DNA from: JANSWP01 sp041941305
Lineage (GTDB): Bacteria > Bacteroidota > Bacteroidia > Chitinophagales > Saprospiraceae
Reading direction: 5' to 3'
Assembly (NCBI GenBank): GCA_041941305.1
Contig: JBGTQJ010000101.1
Coordinates: 1 to 20,293 of the forward strand
DNA: 20,293 bases
Positions 1 through 8,006 of this stretch are shown here, one piece after another (position 1 is the stretch's first letter; the number at the start of each line of letters is the position of its first letter). The notes under the pieces are model-generated. The model worked only from the letters and a program-made list of their open reading frames with translations. It had not been told where the DNA came from and searched no databases. The position numbers and the translations under genes are program-made.

Positions 1-118
1 TTTTGAAAAAGCCCTCTTTGGTGACCTCATCCAGATTTTCAAAATCGGAGATATCCTGGGCATATGTCCAGGCATAACACAGCACTAACAAGAAGAGTGC
101 AATTGACTTCTTGATCAT
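1..118 (-). CDS. Secreted protein, N-terminal fragment (runs off window)
   Basis: Reading the minus strand from an ATG at 118-116 gives an open frame to the window edge (39 codons). It begins MIKKSIALFLLVLCYAWTYA followed by Q-D-I-S-D-F. This is a textbook signal peptide: two lysines, a hydrophobic core of about 13 residues, and a cleavage point before Gln as is common in Bacteroidota. An A-rich stretch (AAAAAACAAACC) lies just before the ATG. The mature part visible (about 18 residues) is too short to name a family. It is on the same strand as, and downstream of, the AraC-type regulator at 753-1124, but more than 600 bases away, so co-transcription is uncertain. Confidence 0.7.
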   Translation of the reverse strand, partial: MIKKSIALFLLVLCYAWTYAQDISDFENLDEVTKEGFFK

Positions 119-752
119 GTGGTTTGTTTTTTAATTTTCTAGTCCTAAAAAGTAGTAGTTATCTGCCTCAGTTATTCGATGTTTCCGCTTTTTTTGATCT
201 TGCATGTAGAAACACCAATCCCAGATTGAACCATGTTCAATTCTCGTTTAGGTTTTGTTCTCTCAATAGTTTGATTAATTAATTAATTAAAAGGAATAGT
301 TGCGTAGCTAAAATGGAGGTCTATTTCATAAAACAACTCGTTGCTTCCCCTCTTTTTGTAATATGTGTTTTATTCATTTGGCATTTTAAAGAGACCTATA
401 AGTAGCGGCACGATTGGAAAGTTTTTTCTATAACCTCCGTGTTTTTGTTCAAGTGTTGTTTTCCAATTGAGACAAACAAATTCTCCTAATTTGTCATATA
501 TCTTGCTGGAAATGTAATAAGAATAACTGTTCTTTCAAAATACCAAAGTAAAATTCTTCTCATATCTGACCGCATTATTTACATAAGTGGTCAATTTTCA
601 ACTATACCCCTCAATCTCCAAATTTGCACTAGGTGTAAAATTAATTCATAGAAAAAAAATCAATAAATGAAATCTTTTACCCATATCTGCCATTATTTCC
701 CTCATATCTGCCATTTTAACTACTTCAATGAACTCAATTTTACATTATATCT
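119..752. other. Non-coding stretch, AT-rich, with short repeats
   Basis: About 630 bases without a convincing gene on either strand. It holds a TTAA-rich run near 273-291, an imperfect short hairpin around 477-500, and a 13-base motif CATATCTGCCATT repeated at 682 and 703, with a looser copy (CATATCTGACCGCATT) at 561. Only very short frames occur (for example a 30-codon hydrophobic frame at 313-405 on the plus strand). It could be a long regulatory leader for the gene starting at 118. Confidence 0.5.
682..715. repeat. Direct repeat, 13 bp, 21-bp period (candidate AraC-type site)
   Basis: CATATCTGCCATT occurs at 682-694 and again, identical, at 703-715, exactly 21 bp start to start; the sequence between the copies is also partly alike. 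A diverged third copy lies at 561-576. Two identical half-sites two helical turns apart on one face of the DNA are the usual arrangement for AraC/XylS-type regulators, and an AraC-type gene ends only 38 bases away. The repeat is directly visible; the operator role is inference. Confidence 0.4.
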
Positions 753-1124
753 TCACTTCCACCCTTTTCTTCGCAGCACTTCACCCGGCGGATAGCCATG
801 GTGTTCTTTAAAAATTCGATAGAAATATTCGAGCTTCAGGAATCCAACAATTGGCACCACTTCTTTGACGGTCAAGTAATTACCTGAGCTCAACAAGTCA
901 TGTGCCTTCTCAAGTCTGATATTTCTTATATAATGATTGGGGGTGTGTCCGGTAAGCTCTTTGATCTTTCTGTAGAGTTTGCGTGGGCTAATCTCCAATT
1001 TTTTAGCTATTTCCTCATTGGTCAAATTTGGATCAGAAAGGTTTTCCAGTAACAATTCATTAAACTGTTCTAACCAGTTATGTAAAGCATTTTCTCGATC
1101 TGATTGGATAGCCACTGCAATCAT
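753..1124 (-). CDS. Stand-alone AraC-type helix-turn-helix regulator
   Basis: A 123-residue protein made almost wholly of an AraC/XylS DNA-binding domain. The first helix-turn-helix lies near residues 35-56 (LTNEEIAKKLEISPRKLYRK) and the second near 85-106, ending in the family pattern Y-F-x-R-x-F-K, H-x-G, and P-P (residues 100-113). Residues 12-34 resemble the linker found before the DNA-binding domain of hybrid two-component systems. The start is ATG at 1124 in an A/T-rich context; a stop codon lies two codons upstream in the same frame, so it is not the tail of a longer intact frame. No sensor, receiver or ligand-binding domain is present. It may be a free regulator or a detached HTCS output domain that kept its own start. 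It is divergent from the 480-aa gene at 1321, sharing a 196-base intergenic region. Confidence 0.85.
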   Translation of the reverse strand: MIAVAIQSDRENALHNWLEQFNELLLENLSDPNLTNEEIAKKLEISPRKLYRKIKELTGHTPNHYIRNIRLEKAHDLLSSGNYLTVKEVVPIVGFLKLEYFYRIFKEHHGYPPGEVLRRKGWK

Positions 1125-1320
1125 TTTAAATTAATTTCTCTCAGCAATAAAATCAAGGCATCCCCGATTTGAGTTCAAGTTACCTCAAGTCTGCCGTTCA
1201 TTTTTCCACATTTTTTTAATATACTTACAAAAATATTTGAGACTTTTCTATTTAAAATAAACACAAATCACTAATAATTAATCAGTTAAAGACTTAATCC
1301 ACTTCCAATAAAATCGGATC

Positions 1321-2763
1321 ATGAAAGAAAGAAAACTGTTCTATTTATTGAAACATCTTAGCTCAGAAGAATTTAAAGGTCTGAAACAGGCAGTTTATAC
1401 TCCATTTTTTAATTCCAATAAAAGGCTTCCTCTGCTGTATGAAGCTTTGCGACCGGATTTTCCAAACTTTGAAGACACGTTGGAATATTGTCAAAAACTA
1501 TTCAAAAAAGTCTATCCCGGAGAAGTCTTTGACAAAGCGAAACAACAGAAAATATTCACGGCTTTTACTCGTGTGATTGAAGAGTATCTATTATTTTCTG
1601 ATTTGAGGAAAGAAGACCTGGAACTCAAAAAATTAAAAGTCCGGCTTTACGCCAAACGTCAAATGCTGCCTTATTTTGAGCGGGAAACTAATTCATTGGC
1701 AGCTGTTTTAGAGGCTTCACCTTTTCGAGACCTGGAGCATTATGAAAAGGAAATATTTCTGCACAATGCCCTCTATTTTAATCCATTAAAAGACAAATAC
1801 GACCTAAAAGACCAATCCTTAAATAAGCTTACCGATGCATTGGATCACTATTTTGTTTTGGCAAAAATGCGGTATGGCATTTCAGTAAAAAGTCGCGAAC
1901 GCATTCTTGCCAAACCCGGAATCTGGAGATTTAATGAAGCCATGGAAAAGGAAACACATTTTATGAGTGATTCGATCCTTTTCCAATTATATCGATACGC
2001 ATTTTTAATGTTATCAGAAGACAAAACCTTCTCTTTTGAAGCATATGAAACCCTATTATTTGAAAATATCGATCAATTTCGAAGTGATTCCAGAATTTTA
2101 TTTTTTGCTGGATTAAATTATGTGGTTCGACAAGTCAACCGAGGGGTTTCGGCGTTTAGCAGGAAGGCATTTGAATGGTATTTGTTTGGATTGGAAAAAG
2201 GCTTACTATTAGAAAATGGTCTGCTTACCGAAGTTACTTTTGGCAATATTGTCATTTATGGTTGTCGTGAAGGTGAATTTGAATGGACTAAAAACTTTAT
2301 GGAGCAATATTCCCAATACCTAAAGGAAACATACCGACAAGATATTTTAATGTTCAATTTAAGCCTCTGGAATTTTTACCAACAAAAATTTGACGATGTA
2401 TTGTCTATCTTTTTCAATTATCACTTCTCTACAGCCTATATTCCCAAAGCACGATTGATTACTATCAGAACATTATTTGAATTGTTTCTGATTAACCAAG
2501 ACTATTTTGAATTGCTTATTTCAAACATCAAAGCTTACGAATCTTTCATCCTAAGAGATGAAAAATTTAACTCAAAAAAATGGATACCACATTTGAATTG
2601 TATAAAAATAATCAGACGATCCACCAAAATGATCCTCGATTTTGAGTCAGGAGAAAAAGTTCATCAGTGGATGAGCAATGAAATTGCCAAAAGGAAAAAT
2701 GTGGTATCCAAAAAATGGTTGTTGGAAAAATCTGAGCAGGTTAGGGTATTAAAGGGATATTAG
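1321..2763 (+). CDS. Uncharacterised helical protein, 480 aa
   Basis: A 480-residue frame from ATG at 1321 to TAG at 2763. There is no signal peptide and no clear membrane segment, so it is probably cytoplasmic. It is rich in Phe, Tyr, Leu and Lys and looks all-helical, possibly an alpha-solenoid of degenerate TPR-like repeats. The N-terminal 95 residues carry a pattern I associate with a large uncharacterised protein group in Saprospiria-type genomes: an L-S-x-x-E-F segment, then PFFNSNKRL (about residues 28-36), then YPGEVFD (about 65-71) and an E-E-Y-L-L-F segment. I do not know a function. The gene is divergent from the AraC-type regulator and ends in a strong hairpin that overlaps its own stop codon. 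Being a real gene is secure from length and composition; the family link is from memory and not checked. Confidence 0.8.
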   Translation: MKERKLFYLLKHLSSEEFKGLKQAVYTPFFNSNKRLPLLYEALRPDFPNFEDTLEYCQKLFKKVYPGEVFDKAKQQKIFTAFTRVIEEYLLFSDLRKEDLELKKLKVRLYAKRQMLPYFERETNSLAAVLEASPFRDLEHYEKEIFLHNALYFNPLKDKYDLKDQSLNKLTDALDHYFVLAKMRYGISVKSRERILAKPGIWRFNEAMEKETHFMSDSILFQLYRYAFLMLSEDKTFSFEAYETLLFENIDQFRSDSRILFFAGLNYVVRQVNRGVSAFSRKAFEWYLFGLEKGLLLENGLLTEVTFGNIVIYGCREGEFEWTKNFMEQYSQYLKETYRQDILMFNLSLWNFYQQKFDDVLSIFFNYHFSTAYIPKARLITIRTLFELFLINQDYFELLISNIKAYESFILRDEKFNSKKWIPHLNCIKIIRRSTKMILDFESGEKVHQWMSNEIAKRKNVVSKKWLLEKSEQVRVLKGY

Positions 2764-2795
2764 TAATCGTGCAAAATTGATTTTGCACGATTACT
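2762..2795. terminator. Perfect 15-bp hairpin overlapping the stop of the 480-aa gene
   Basis: Arms 2762-2776 and 2781-2795 are perfect reverse complements with a 4-base loop (TTGA). The left arm begins inside the TAG stop. On the plus strand it is followed by a T-rich stretch (GATTTTGATTCTTT). It also lies 20 bases past the end of the convergent small peptide gene at 2816-2959, so it may act as a shared bidirectional terminator. Confidence 0.75.
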
Positions 2796-2815
2796 GATTT
2801 TGATTCTTTGACAAA

Positions 2816-2959
2816 TTAAGCATCTGCTGATTCCTCTATAATAATAGCTTCCCCTCCTTTAATCTCCTTTGCATCAATTTTTGAAATAGCCTGATTCTGA
2901 AATTTTGAAAAAGATTTGCTGATGAGAATAGCACTGCTGTTGGTTATTAAATTTTTCAT
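2816..2959 (-). CDS. Small double-glycine leader peptide, 47 aa (RiPP/bacteriocin-like precursor)
   Basis: On the minus strand an ATG at 2959 opens a 47-codon frame ending in TAA at 2816-2818. The product starts MKNLITNSSAILISKSFSKF and ends in S-K-I-D-A-K-E-I-K-G-G followed by EAIIIEESADA. The shape (short Lys-rich N-terminus, amphipathic middle with F-x-x-F, then I-x-G-G) matches double-glycine leaders that C39-peptidase ABC transporters cut after GG in many Bacteroidota peptide precursors. Cleavage after residues 35-36 would release an 11-residue acidic core without Cys, Ser/Thr clusters or aromatic residues. No transporter, peptidase or modifying enzyme is visible nearby, so it would need enzymes encoded elsewhere. 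It ends next to the hairpin at 2762-2795. Evidence is pattern only; a chance short frame cannot be excluded. Confidence 0.55.
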   Translation of the reverse strand: MKNLITNSSAILISKSFSKFQNQAISKIDAKEIKGGEAIIIEESADA

Positions 2960-3060
2960 AATACAATAGTTTTAGAGGGCTGACTGTGGTTGGTCAAGTA
3001 GCCCAAAGTGAAAAAATGGTGCGATTGTGCTTCAGAGATTTCTGGTCAGGAAATACCTCC

Positions 3061-3238
3061 CCTTTAAGGCAGGGGTGATTGGTTCTAATTTAAACTGTTT
3101 TTAATCAAAATTAAAATGAAAATCAAAATGAAAAAGCCAAATATTCATAAAGCCAAAGGGGCATTCTTTTATTTTAATTTTCATTTTAATTTTCATTTTT
3201 TGAAAAAATGCTAGAACCAATCACCCCTGCCTTTAAGG
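3061..3238. repeat. MITE-like fold-back element with 27-bp terminal inverted repeats
   Basis: The ends 3061-3087 and 3212-3238 are inverted repeats matching at 26 of 27 positions (22 perfect bases at 3066-3087 / 3212-3233). The interior continues the symmetry in degenerate form: A-rich blocks of AAAATGAAAAT type around 3108-3147 pair with T-rich blocks of ATTTTCATTTT type around 3170-3200. The whole 178-base unit can fold into one long hairpin. There is no transposase frame. Size, terminal repeats and lack of coding fit a miniature inverted-repeat element or a large extragenic palindrome; no clear target-site duplication was recognised. Confidence 0.6.
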
Positions 3239-3422
3239 CTGCAGTGTCCTCTTCGAAAGACGCTGCTTGTTAATCAAGAAAACACAATAGGAACATTAGC
3301 CGAATTTTCAATGTGATGTGTTATTGTTGAAATGATAATCTACCATTCCTTTTTCTTTGTTGAAACAAAGGTGGGGATCAGGAGGATTCGGTGGGATTCA
3401 AAGGATATCAGATTGGTTACAT

Positions 3423-3471
3423 CTTTATCAAAAATGTTACATCTTGGTAAAATGTAACATTTTTGATAAAG
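3423..3471 (-). terminator. 20-bp perfect stem just after HTCS1
   Basis: Arms 3423-3442 and 3452-3471 are perfect reverse complements with a 9-base loop, starting 12 bases beyond the HTCS1 stop. On the minus strand the stem is followed by an A/T-rich stretch without a long U-run. Position favours a terminator or RNA 3'-end stabiliser. The motif GTTACATCTT is repeated directly at 3416 and 3435, so a protein-binding role is an alternative. Confidence 0.55.
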
Positions 3472-3482
3472 GATGGAAGGCT

Positions 3483-6400
3483 TTAAGACAGTGTATTCGT
3501 ACTTCGACCATTTGAAGCCTGAAAGGCGGAAGGGGATTTTCCAAAGCGAGCTTTGAATTGACTGGCAAAACTGCCCAAATGATGCATACCAACAGAATAG
3601 GCTACTGCTTTGATGCTATCGTAGGTTTGATTTTCGATGAGTTGGCGAGCTTGAACCAGGCGAGCCTCTTTGATGTATTGAGAAGGAGACAGTCCTGTTG
3701 TATTTTTTAATCGCCTGAATAAATGGATTCGACTTATTTGCAGTTTATCAGCCAATGCCTGCGTATTGAATTTAGGATCCACAAGATGTTTTTTTACAAG
3801 TGCTTCAGTTGCCTCCAACCAGATCAATTCCTCAGAAGAATGGTTTGTTTCATTATCACTAGCTTCTATGAGAACCGATTTAGTTTCAGCTCTCTGTTTT
3901 TGGCGTTCTAAATTGTTCCTTAGCATATTTTCTACACGGACAAAAAGTTCCTCTTGTTCAAAAGGCTTTGTCATATAATCGTCTACACCTATACGCAAGG
4001 CTTTGAGTTTGTCATCCTTGCCGGCTCGAGCAGTTAGCATTAAAACTGGAATATGCCTGTACTTTTCATTTGTTTTGAGTTTATTCAATAGTTGGAAACC
4101 ATCCATTTGGGGCATCATTACGTCGGAGATTATTAGGTGCGGGGTGCGGGGTGTCGGGGTGCGGGGTGTCGGGGTGCGGGGTGTCGGGGTGTGGGGTGGT
4201 TCTTCTGTTTCTGTCTTCAGGCGTCCACCGTCAGCTGCCAACCAATCCAACGCTTCTTTTCCATTGTTGACGGTAACGACGGTATATTTATCGAGTATCG
4301 TTTTTAAATAATCTCTTAAATAGGCATTGTCTTCTACAATCAGTATTGTCCTATCTTTAGATATGGAGGCTGGAATTCCGTTTTGAGCAGGAAGAGACGA
4401 TAGATCAGGTTCTTCCACTTCAGAATGTGCTTCATCAAATTCAATTTCTTCTGCATTTATTTCAAAAACTCCTCGCCTTGGGAATTCAAAATAAAAGGTG
4501 CTCCCCTGCCCTTCTTCACTTTCTACCCAAAGTTTTCCTCCAAAACATTTTGCCAGTTCACTACACAGTGCCAAACCAATCCCTGTTCCTCCATCGGCAA
4601 CGGCGTCGGGGCGCTTGGTTTGATAAAAGCGGTCAAACACATGTGGTAAGTCATCAGCATGAATGCCTCTCCCGGTATCAGCCACCGACAATTGGAGCTT
4701 ATCTCCCTTTTCCTGAAGAACAACCGTTACTTTACCTCCGGGATGGGTAAACTTAAAAGCGTTGGACAATAGATTATTTAGAATAGCTTCGTATTTTTTG
4801 ATATCGACTTCAATTTGCAAAGATTGAGGAGCCTGGTAATCAAGCGCTAATTTTAGTTGCTTGCTTTCTGAATAGGATTCAAAAGAAGTAACGATTCGTT
4901 GGGTAAGGGTATGCAAATTGGCAGCTTTAAGGTTCAACTCTAATTTTCCAGATTCTATTTTAGTGAGGTCTAAAATCTCATTGACCAGATTTAAAAGTTT
5001 TTGACCACTTTGCTTTGCGATGTTTAAAAAGGTATTATTTCTGTCATTGAGTTGTTGACTTTTTAGGGCAGAGTCTATTGGAGCGAGCATGAGCGTTAAA
5101 GGGGTGCGTAACTCATGGGAGACATTGGCAAAAAACCGACTTTTTAACTTATCCAGATTTCTAAGTTCTTCAGCTTGTTCTTCAATGGTTTTTGTTCTTT
5201 CTTTAACCGCATTTTCCAAGAGATCTCTTTGTTTTTTCAACTGCCTTGTTCGCCATTGATACCACAAGAAAAAACCAATAAACAAACTCGATATCAACAC
5301 GAGCAGAAACCAGGATTTAAAATAAAAAGGTCGTAAAACCTGAATAGGCAAATGAATCTCATTTGAAGAATATTGCCCATTAGCCAGTCTGCCTCTTATT
5401 TCTAAGGTAAAATTCCCGTATGGCAAACCACTGATTCGAATTAAATTCTCTTTGTCCTCCTGCCAGAAATCCTGTACGCCCTTGATTCGGTAGCTATACA
5501 GGGCATCCTTTCCCGTCACATAATCGGCAAGCGCGACCCGAAGATTGAATAGTTGCTCTCCAGGGTTTAAGAGGATCTTCGAATCATTTAGGATATCTTT
5601 TGTTCGATTTTCCAATTGCTTGGTTTCGTCAGAAAACTGCTCAAAACTCAAAATATTTAAAGGTACATCTACCCTGGCAGCAGGATCAATATCTTTAAAA
5701 TCTCTGGGATGAAAAACAGTATAACCATTGGTCGTTCCAAACCATAGGGTGCCATCCGCTTCTGCAAAATAAGAATAGGGCTCAAAATCATTAGAGCTGA
5801 TGCCATCTACTTCCAGCCATTGTTTTGAATGAGCACTCTCAACATGAAATTGAATCAAGCCCACATTGGTCGGCAGCCACAGAAACCCATATTCGTCTTC
5901 ATGAACACCTAAAATTTCATTGGTCGGCAAACCATCTGAAACCGTATAATGGCGCGCTGTATTTTCATTTGGATTCCAATATATCAATCCTTGTTGTGAA
6001 GCCAACCACCAACCCCCTCCCTGAGCGGGATGAATTTGATAAAAGGAAGTACCCGGTATTTTAAAATGATTCTTTCCATTTTCCCAATATCTTTCAAGAA
6101 CACCCTTTTGAGGCGAAAAAAGATAAACCCCCTCTGATGCACACAGCCAAATACGATTTTCCGACTCTTTATAAATGTGATGAATGATTTGATTTTTTAA
6201 TTCCTCGAAACGGTTGTAATTGTCCAATTCAAAAATTTGGTGGGTAGCGAAATCATAGTAATGCAAACCTTTATCCGTTCCCATCCACAAACGATTTCCT
6301 TCGAAGTGCTGGGTCGAAACATCCTTAAAATCAACTTGGTCTTTAAAATAAGTCTTTTCCATTTCATATTGACCTCCTTTGGTTTTCAGTTTGTGCAATA

Positions 6401-7712
6401 CTCCAGATTTCATCCCCCAAAAATGATCTTTATATCCCTTGGTAAAAGTACTTGGTATCCGATTCCAATTTCCAACCTTGGTGCGAACGACCCGAGTTCT
6501 TTCTTTTATTTCAAAAATCGCTGCTTGTGTAAGCAACAATAATCTATCTTCATCTATTGAAATGACATCTTGACAAATCTGTTTACCTGGAGATTCGAGA
6601 TCGGATCGGGCATTGTGTAAAATGCGCCGAAAAGGGCTGATGCTGAGTTGTATCCTCAAAAGACCGTACCTTCCAGACAACCATACCACATCATTTTGAT
6701 CAAAATGGACATGCCGGACATACAGTAGTTTTTGAAGTTCAGGATAATCTTTGAAACGATATACCACACCACGATCTGGTGAATAGACAATAGGTCCTCC
6801 TTCATTAACTGTCCAGGCTTCTAAACGAAATGGATTATGATGAAGGTATTGTAATGGGGAAAAGTTAATCCAACTGGTAGTATCCCTGGTCAGCATTCCG
6901 TTTTCTTCCAATACAAATTGTGGTTTGGAAGCATGGAATCTATAATTATGGTGTACCAAATTCCTACCCCTGGAATCTTTGCCATTCATTTGCAATGCAT
7001 CAAGGGATTTTACTCTATTGGAATTTGCAATGCGTTGTTCGTGAAGCATATTTCCTTCAAAATCAAAAACCAGATATTGTAGATAAGCCTGGCCCAATGA
7101 GTCATCAGCATGATACCATCCAGCCAATTTATTGTCGCCAACCAAGTTCAAAAGTATAGGTGTATTTTCCGGTTGGGGAAAATTTAATTTCCTAACTACT
7201 TCACCTTTTTTCCACTGGATCACCTGATCGGCGGCACTAACAAAAACACCCTCTTTTTCTTCAGATAGAATACTCAGCACATCCTTTGGTCTAAAATCAA
7301 CCTGTTCACCAAAATGTTCTTCGAAACTGCGAACTTCATGCGTAACGCTGTGGAAAAATTGCAGATTCCGAATACAATTTTGTTTACCAAAACAGGTGCG
7401 AAACAACCAGAGCCAACCTTCAGAATCTTCATGAATTTCCATCACCTGATTAAATAGCAAACCTGAAGCCTCATTAAAGGTCAAAAAATCCCGACCATCG
7501 AAACGGTTCAATCCAAACTGGGTACCTACCCAGATAATGCCTCGGCTATCTCTAAAAGTATAATTGACAAACCTGCCAGCAAGACCATTTTCGTAATTGT
7601 AGAATTGAACGTTGGCGAGGTAATTTTGGGCAAAAAGATCCTTATTCCCATGAAAATAAAGGAAAAAACAAATGAAATAAACAGGTGATAATATTCGAAT
7701 AGACAGCTTCAA
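3483..7712 (-). CDS. Hybrid two-component system HTCS1 (propeller sensor, kinase, receiver, AraC output)
   Basis: A one-protein signalling system: a periplasmic sensor passes a signal through one membrane segment to a histidine kinase whose receiver and AraC-type domain act on DNA. Numbering from TTG at 7712 (1409 aa): signal peptide 1-28 (cut before Gln29); two-component beta-propeller blades with W-x-G-T and GLNRFDG motifs (about 30-700); Y_Y_Y domain (about 735-795); membrane segment 798-818; HisKA with phospho-acceptor His866 in SHELRTP; HATPase with NLLSNAFKF, DTGRGI and GGTGIGLAL; receiver with Glu1127/Asp1128, phospho-acceptor Asp1197 (ISDVMMPQMDG) and Lys1249; AraC domain about 1320-1400. 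The frame is open to a GTG at 7799, but those 29 extra codons read through hairpin DNA and would bury the signal peptide, so I prefer TTG at 7712. A TPTPR-rich repeat interrupts the receiver at about 1170-1191. It is a paralogue of HTCS2 upstream. Confidence 0.93.
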   Translation of the reverse strand: MKLSIRILSPVYFICFFLYFHGNKDLFAQNYLANVQFYNYENGLAGRFVNYTFRDSRGIIWVGTQFGLNRFDGRDFLTFNEASGLLFNQVMEIHEDSEGWLWLFRTCFGKQNCIRNLQFFHSVTHEVRSFEEHFGEQVDFRPKDVLSILSEEKEGVFVSAADQVIQWKKGEVVRKLNFPQPENTPILLNLVGDNKLAGWYHADDSLGQAYLQYLVFDFEGNMLHEQRIANSNRVKSLDALQMNGKDSRGRNLVHHNYRFHASKPQFVLEENGMLTRDTTSWINFSPLQYLHHNPFRLEAWTVNEGGPIVYSPDRGVVYRFKDYPELQKLLYVRHVHFDQNDVVWLSGRYGLLRIQLSISPFRRILHNARSDLESPGKQICQDVISIDEDRLLLLTQAAIFEIKERTRVVRTKVGNWNRIPSTFTKGYKDHFWGMKSGVLHKLKTKGGQYEMEKTYFKDQVDFKDVSTQHFEGNRLWMGTDKGLHYYDFATHQIFELDNYNRFEELKNQIIHHIYKESENRIWLCASEGVYLFSPQKGVLERYWENGKNHFKIPGTSFYQIHPAQGGGWWLASQQGLIYWNPNENTARHYTVSDGLPTNEILGVHEDEYGFLWLPTNVGLIQFHVESAHSKQWLEVDGISSNDFEPYSYFAEADGTLWFGTTNGYTVFHPRDFKDIDPAARVDVPLNILSFEQFSDETKQLENRTKDILNDSKILLNPGEQLFNLRVALADYVTGKDALYSYRIKGVQDFWQEDKENLIRISGLPYGNFTLEIRGRLANGQYSSNEIHLPIQVLRPFYFKSWFLLVLISSLFIGFFLWYQWRTRQLKKQRDLLENAVKERTKTIEEQAEELRNLDKLKSRFFANVSHELRTPLTLMLAPIDSALKSQQLNDRNNTFLNIAKQSGQKLLNLVNEILDLTKIESGKLELNLKAANLHTLTQRIVTSFESYSESKQLKLALDYQAPQSLQIEVDIKKYEAILNNLLSNAFKFTHPGGKVTVVLQEKGDKLQLSVADTGRGIHADDLPHVFDRFYQTKRPDAVADGGTGIGLALCSELAKCFGGKLWVESEEGQGSTFYFEFPRRGVFEINAEEIEFDEAHSEVEEPDLSSLPAQNGIPASISKDRTILIVEDNAYLRDYLKTILDKYTVVTVNNGKEALDWLAADGGRLKTETEEPPHTPTPRTPTPRTPTPRTPHLIISDVMMPQMDGFQLLNKLKTNEKYRHIPVLMLTARAGKDDKLKALRIGVDDYMTKPFEQEELFVRVENMLRNNLERQKQRAETKSVLIEASDNETNHSSEELIWLEATEALVKKHLVDPKFNTQALADKLQISRIHLFRRLKNTTGLSPSQYIKEARLVQARQLIENQTYDSIKAVAYSVGMHHLGSFASQFKARFGKSPSAFQASNGRSTNTLS
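4137..4199. repeat. Heptanucleotide-type tandem repeat inside the HTCS1 receiver
   Basis: About eight units of GTGCGGG (7 bp) or GTGTCGGG (8 bp), in the order 7,7,8,7,8,7,8,7 on the plus strand. A 7+8 pair is 15 bp, which keeps the frame and encodes TPTPR on the minus strand. It lies just before the beta strand that carries the phospho-acceptor Asp. Its G-rich plus strand is quite unlike the surrounding AT-rich coding DNA. Confidence 0.85.
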
Positions 7713-7740
7713 AAATGATCTTTTTGTATAGAACTTTAAT

Positions 7741-7925
7741 ATATCCGCACTTCGTGCAAAATTGCCGCCTTCCGCGGCGAATATTATTTTTTGAGGCACT
7801 TGTTTTTAAAATTTTGCCAGCAAAATTTTAAAAACAAGTGCCTCCATAGAATTTTCTTCGGCGGTTTTAGCCGCCGAAGGTCTTTCCTCAAAGAGATGCC
7901 TTTGGCATGAGGCAGCCTCTTTAGT
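7741..7925. repeat. Cluster of hairpins between the two large HTCS genes
   Basis: At least five stem-loops lie in 185 bases: 7747-7757 (GCAC/GTGC), 7764-7778 (GCCGC/GCGGC), a perfect 25-bp palindrome at 7793-7844 with a 2-base loop, 7856-7879 (CTTCGGCGG / CCGCCGAAG) and 7890-7922 (AAAGAG / CTCTTT enclosing TGCC/GGCA). GC-rich stems stand out against the AT-rich surroundings. It looks like an intergenic palindromic repeat cluster; it may also end HTCS2 transcription. The GTG at 7799 lies inside the palindrome. Confidence 0.7.
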
Positions 7926-8006
7926 TAATACAAAGTTATGAAAATCAAAAGTTAATGAATGGCGTGGTTTTCATCCCTAAAACAACATCATGCGGAAAAG
8001 AAGTTT

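Larger units (their letters stand above)
2960..3482. other. Intergenic region holding a fold-back element and a long hairpin
   Basis: These 520 bases separate the small peptide gene from the end of HTCS1. They contain the MITE-like inverted repeat (3061-3238) and the 20-bp stem at 3423-3471, described separately. Between these (3239-3420) I see no open frame longer than about 30 codons and no recognised RNA. Confidence 0.6.

Noticed and set aside
313..405. 30-codon plus-strand frame with a hydrophobic stretch
   Set aside because: It could be a small membrane peptide, but there is no ribosome-binding context, promoter or known pattern, and such frames occur by chance in AT-rich DNA.
1228..1235. 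TATTTTTG (minus strand) as promoter of the AraC-type gene
   Set aside because: It matches TAnnTTTG, but there is no -33 TTTG at suitable spacing and the leader would be about 100 bases; likely chance.
4137..4199. G-quadruplex-type regulatory element
   Set aside because: The GGGG runs could fold in vitro, but the array lies deep inside a coding region and is well explained as an in-frame TPTPR repeat; no further support.
3723..7159. Several plus-strand open frames opposite HTCS1 (for example 4003-4311 and 4427-4750)
   Set aside because: They lie antisense to conserved HTCS domains and their equivalents recur opposite HTCS2, as expected from mirrored codons; no independent signals support them.
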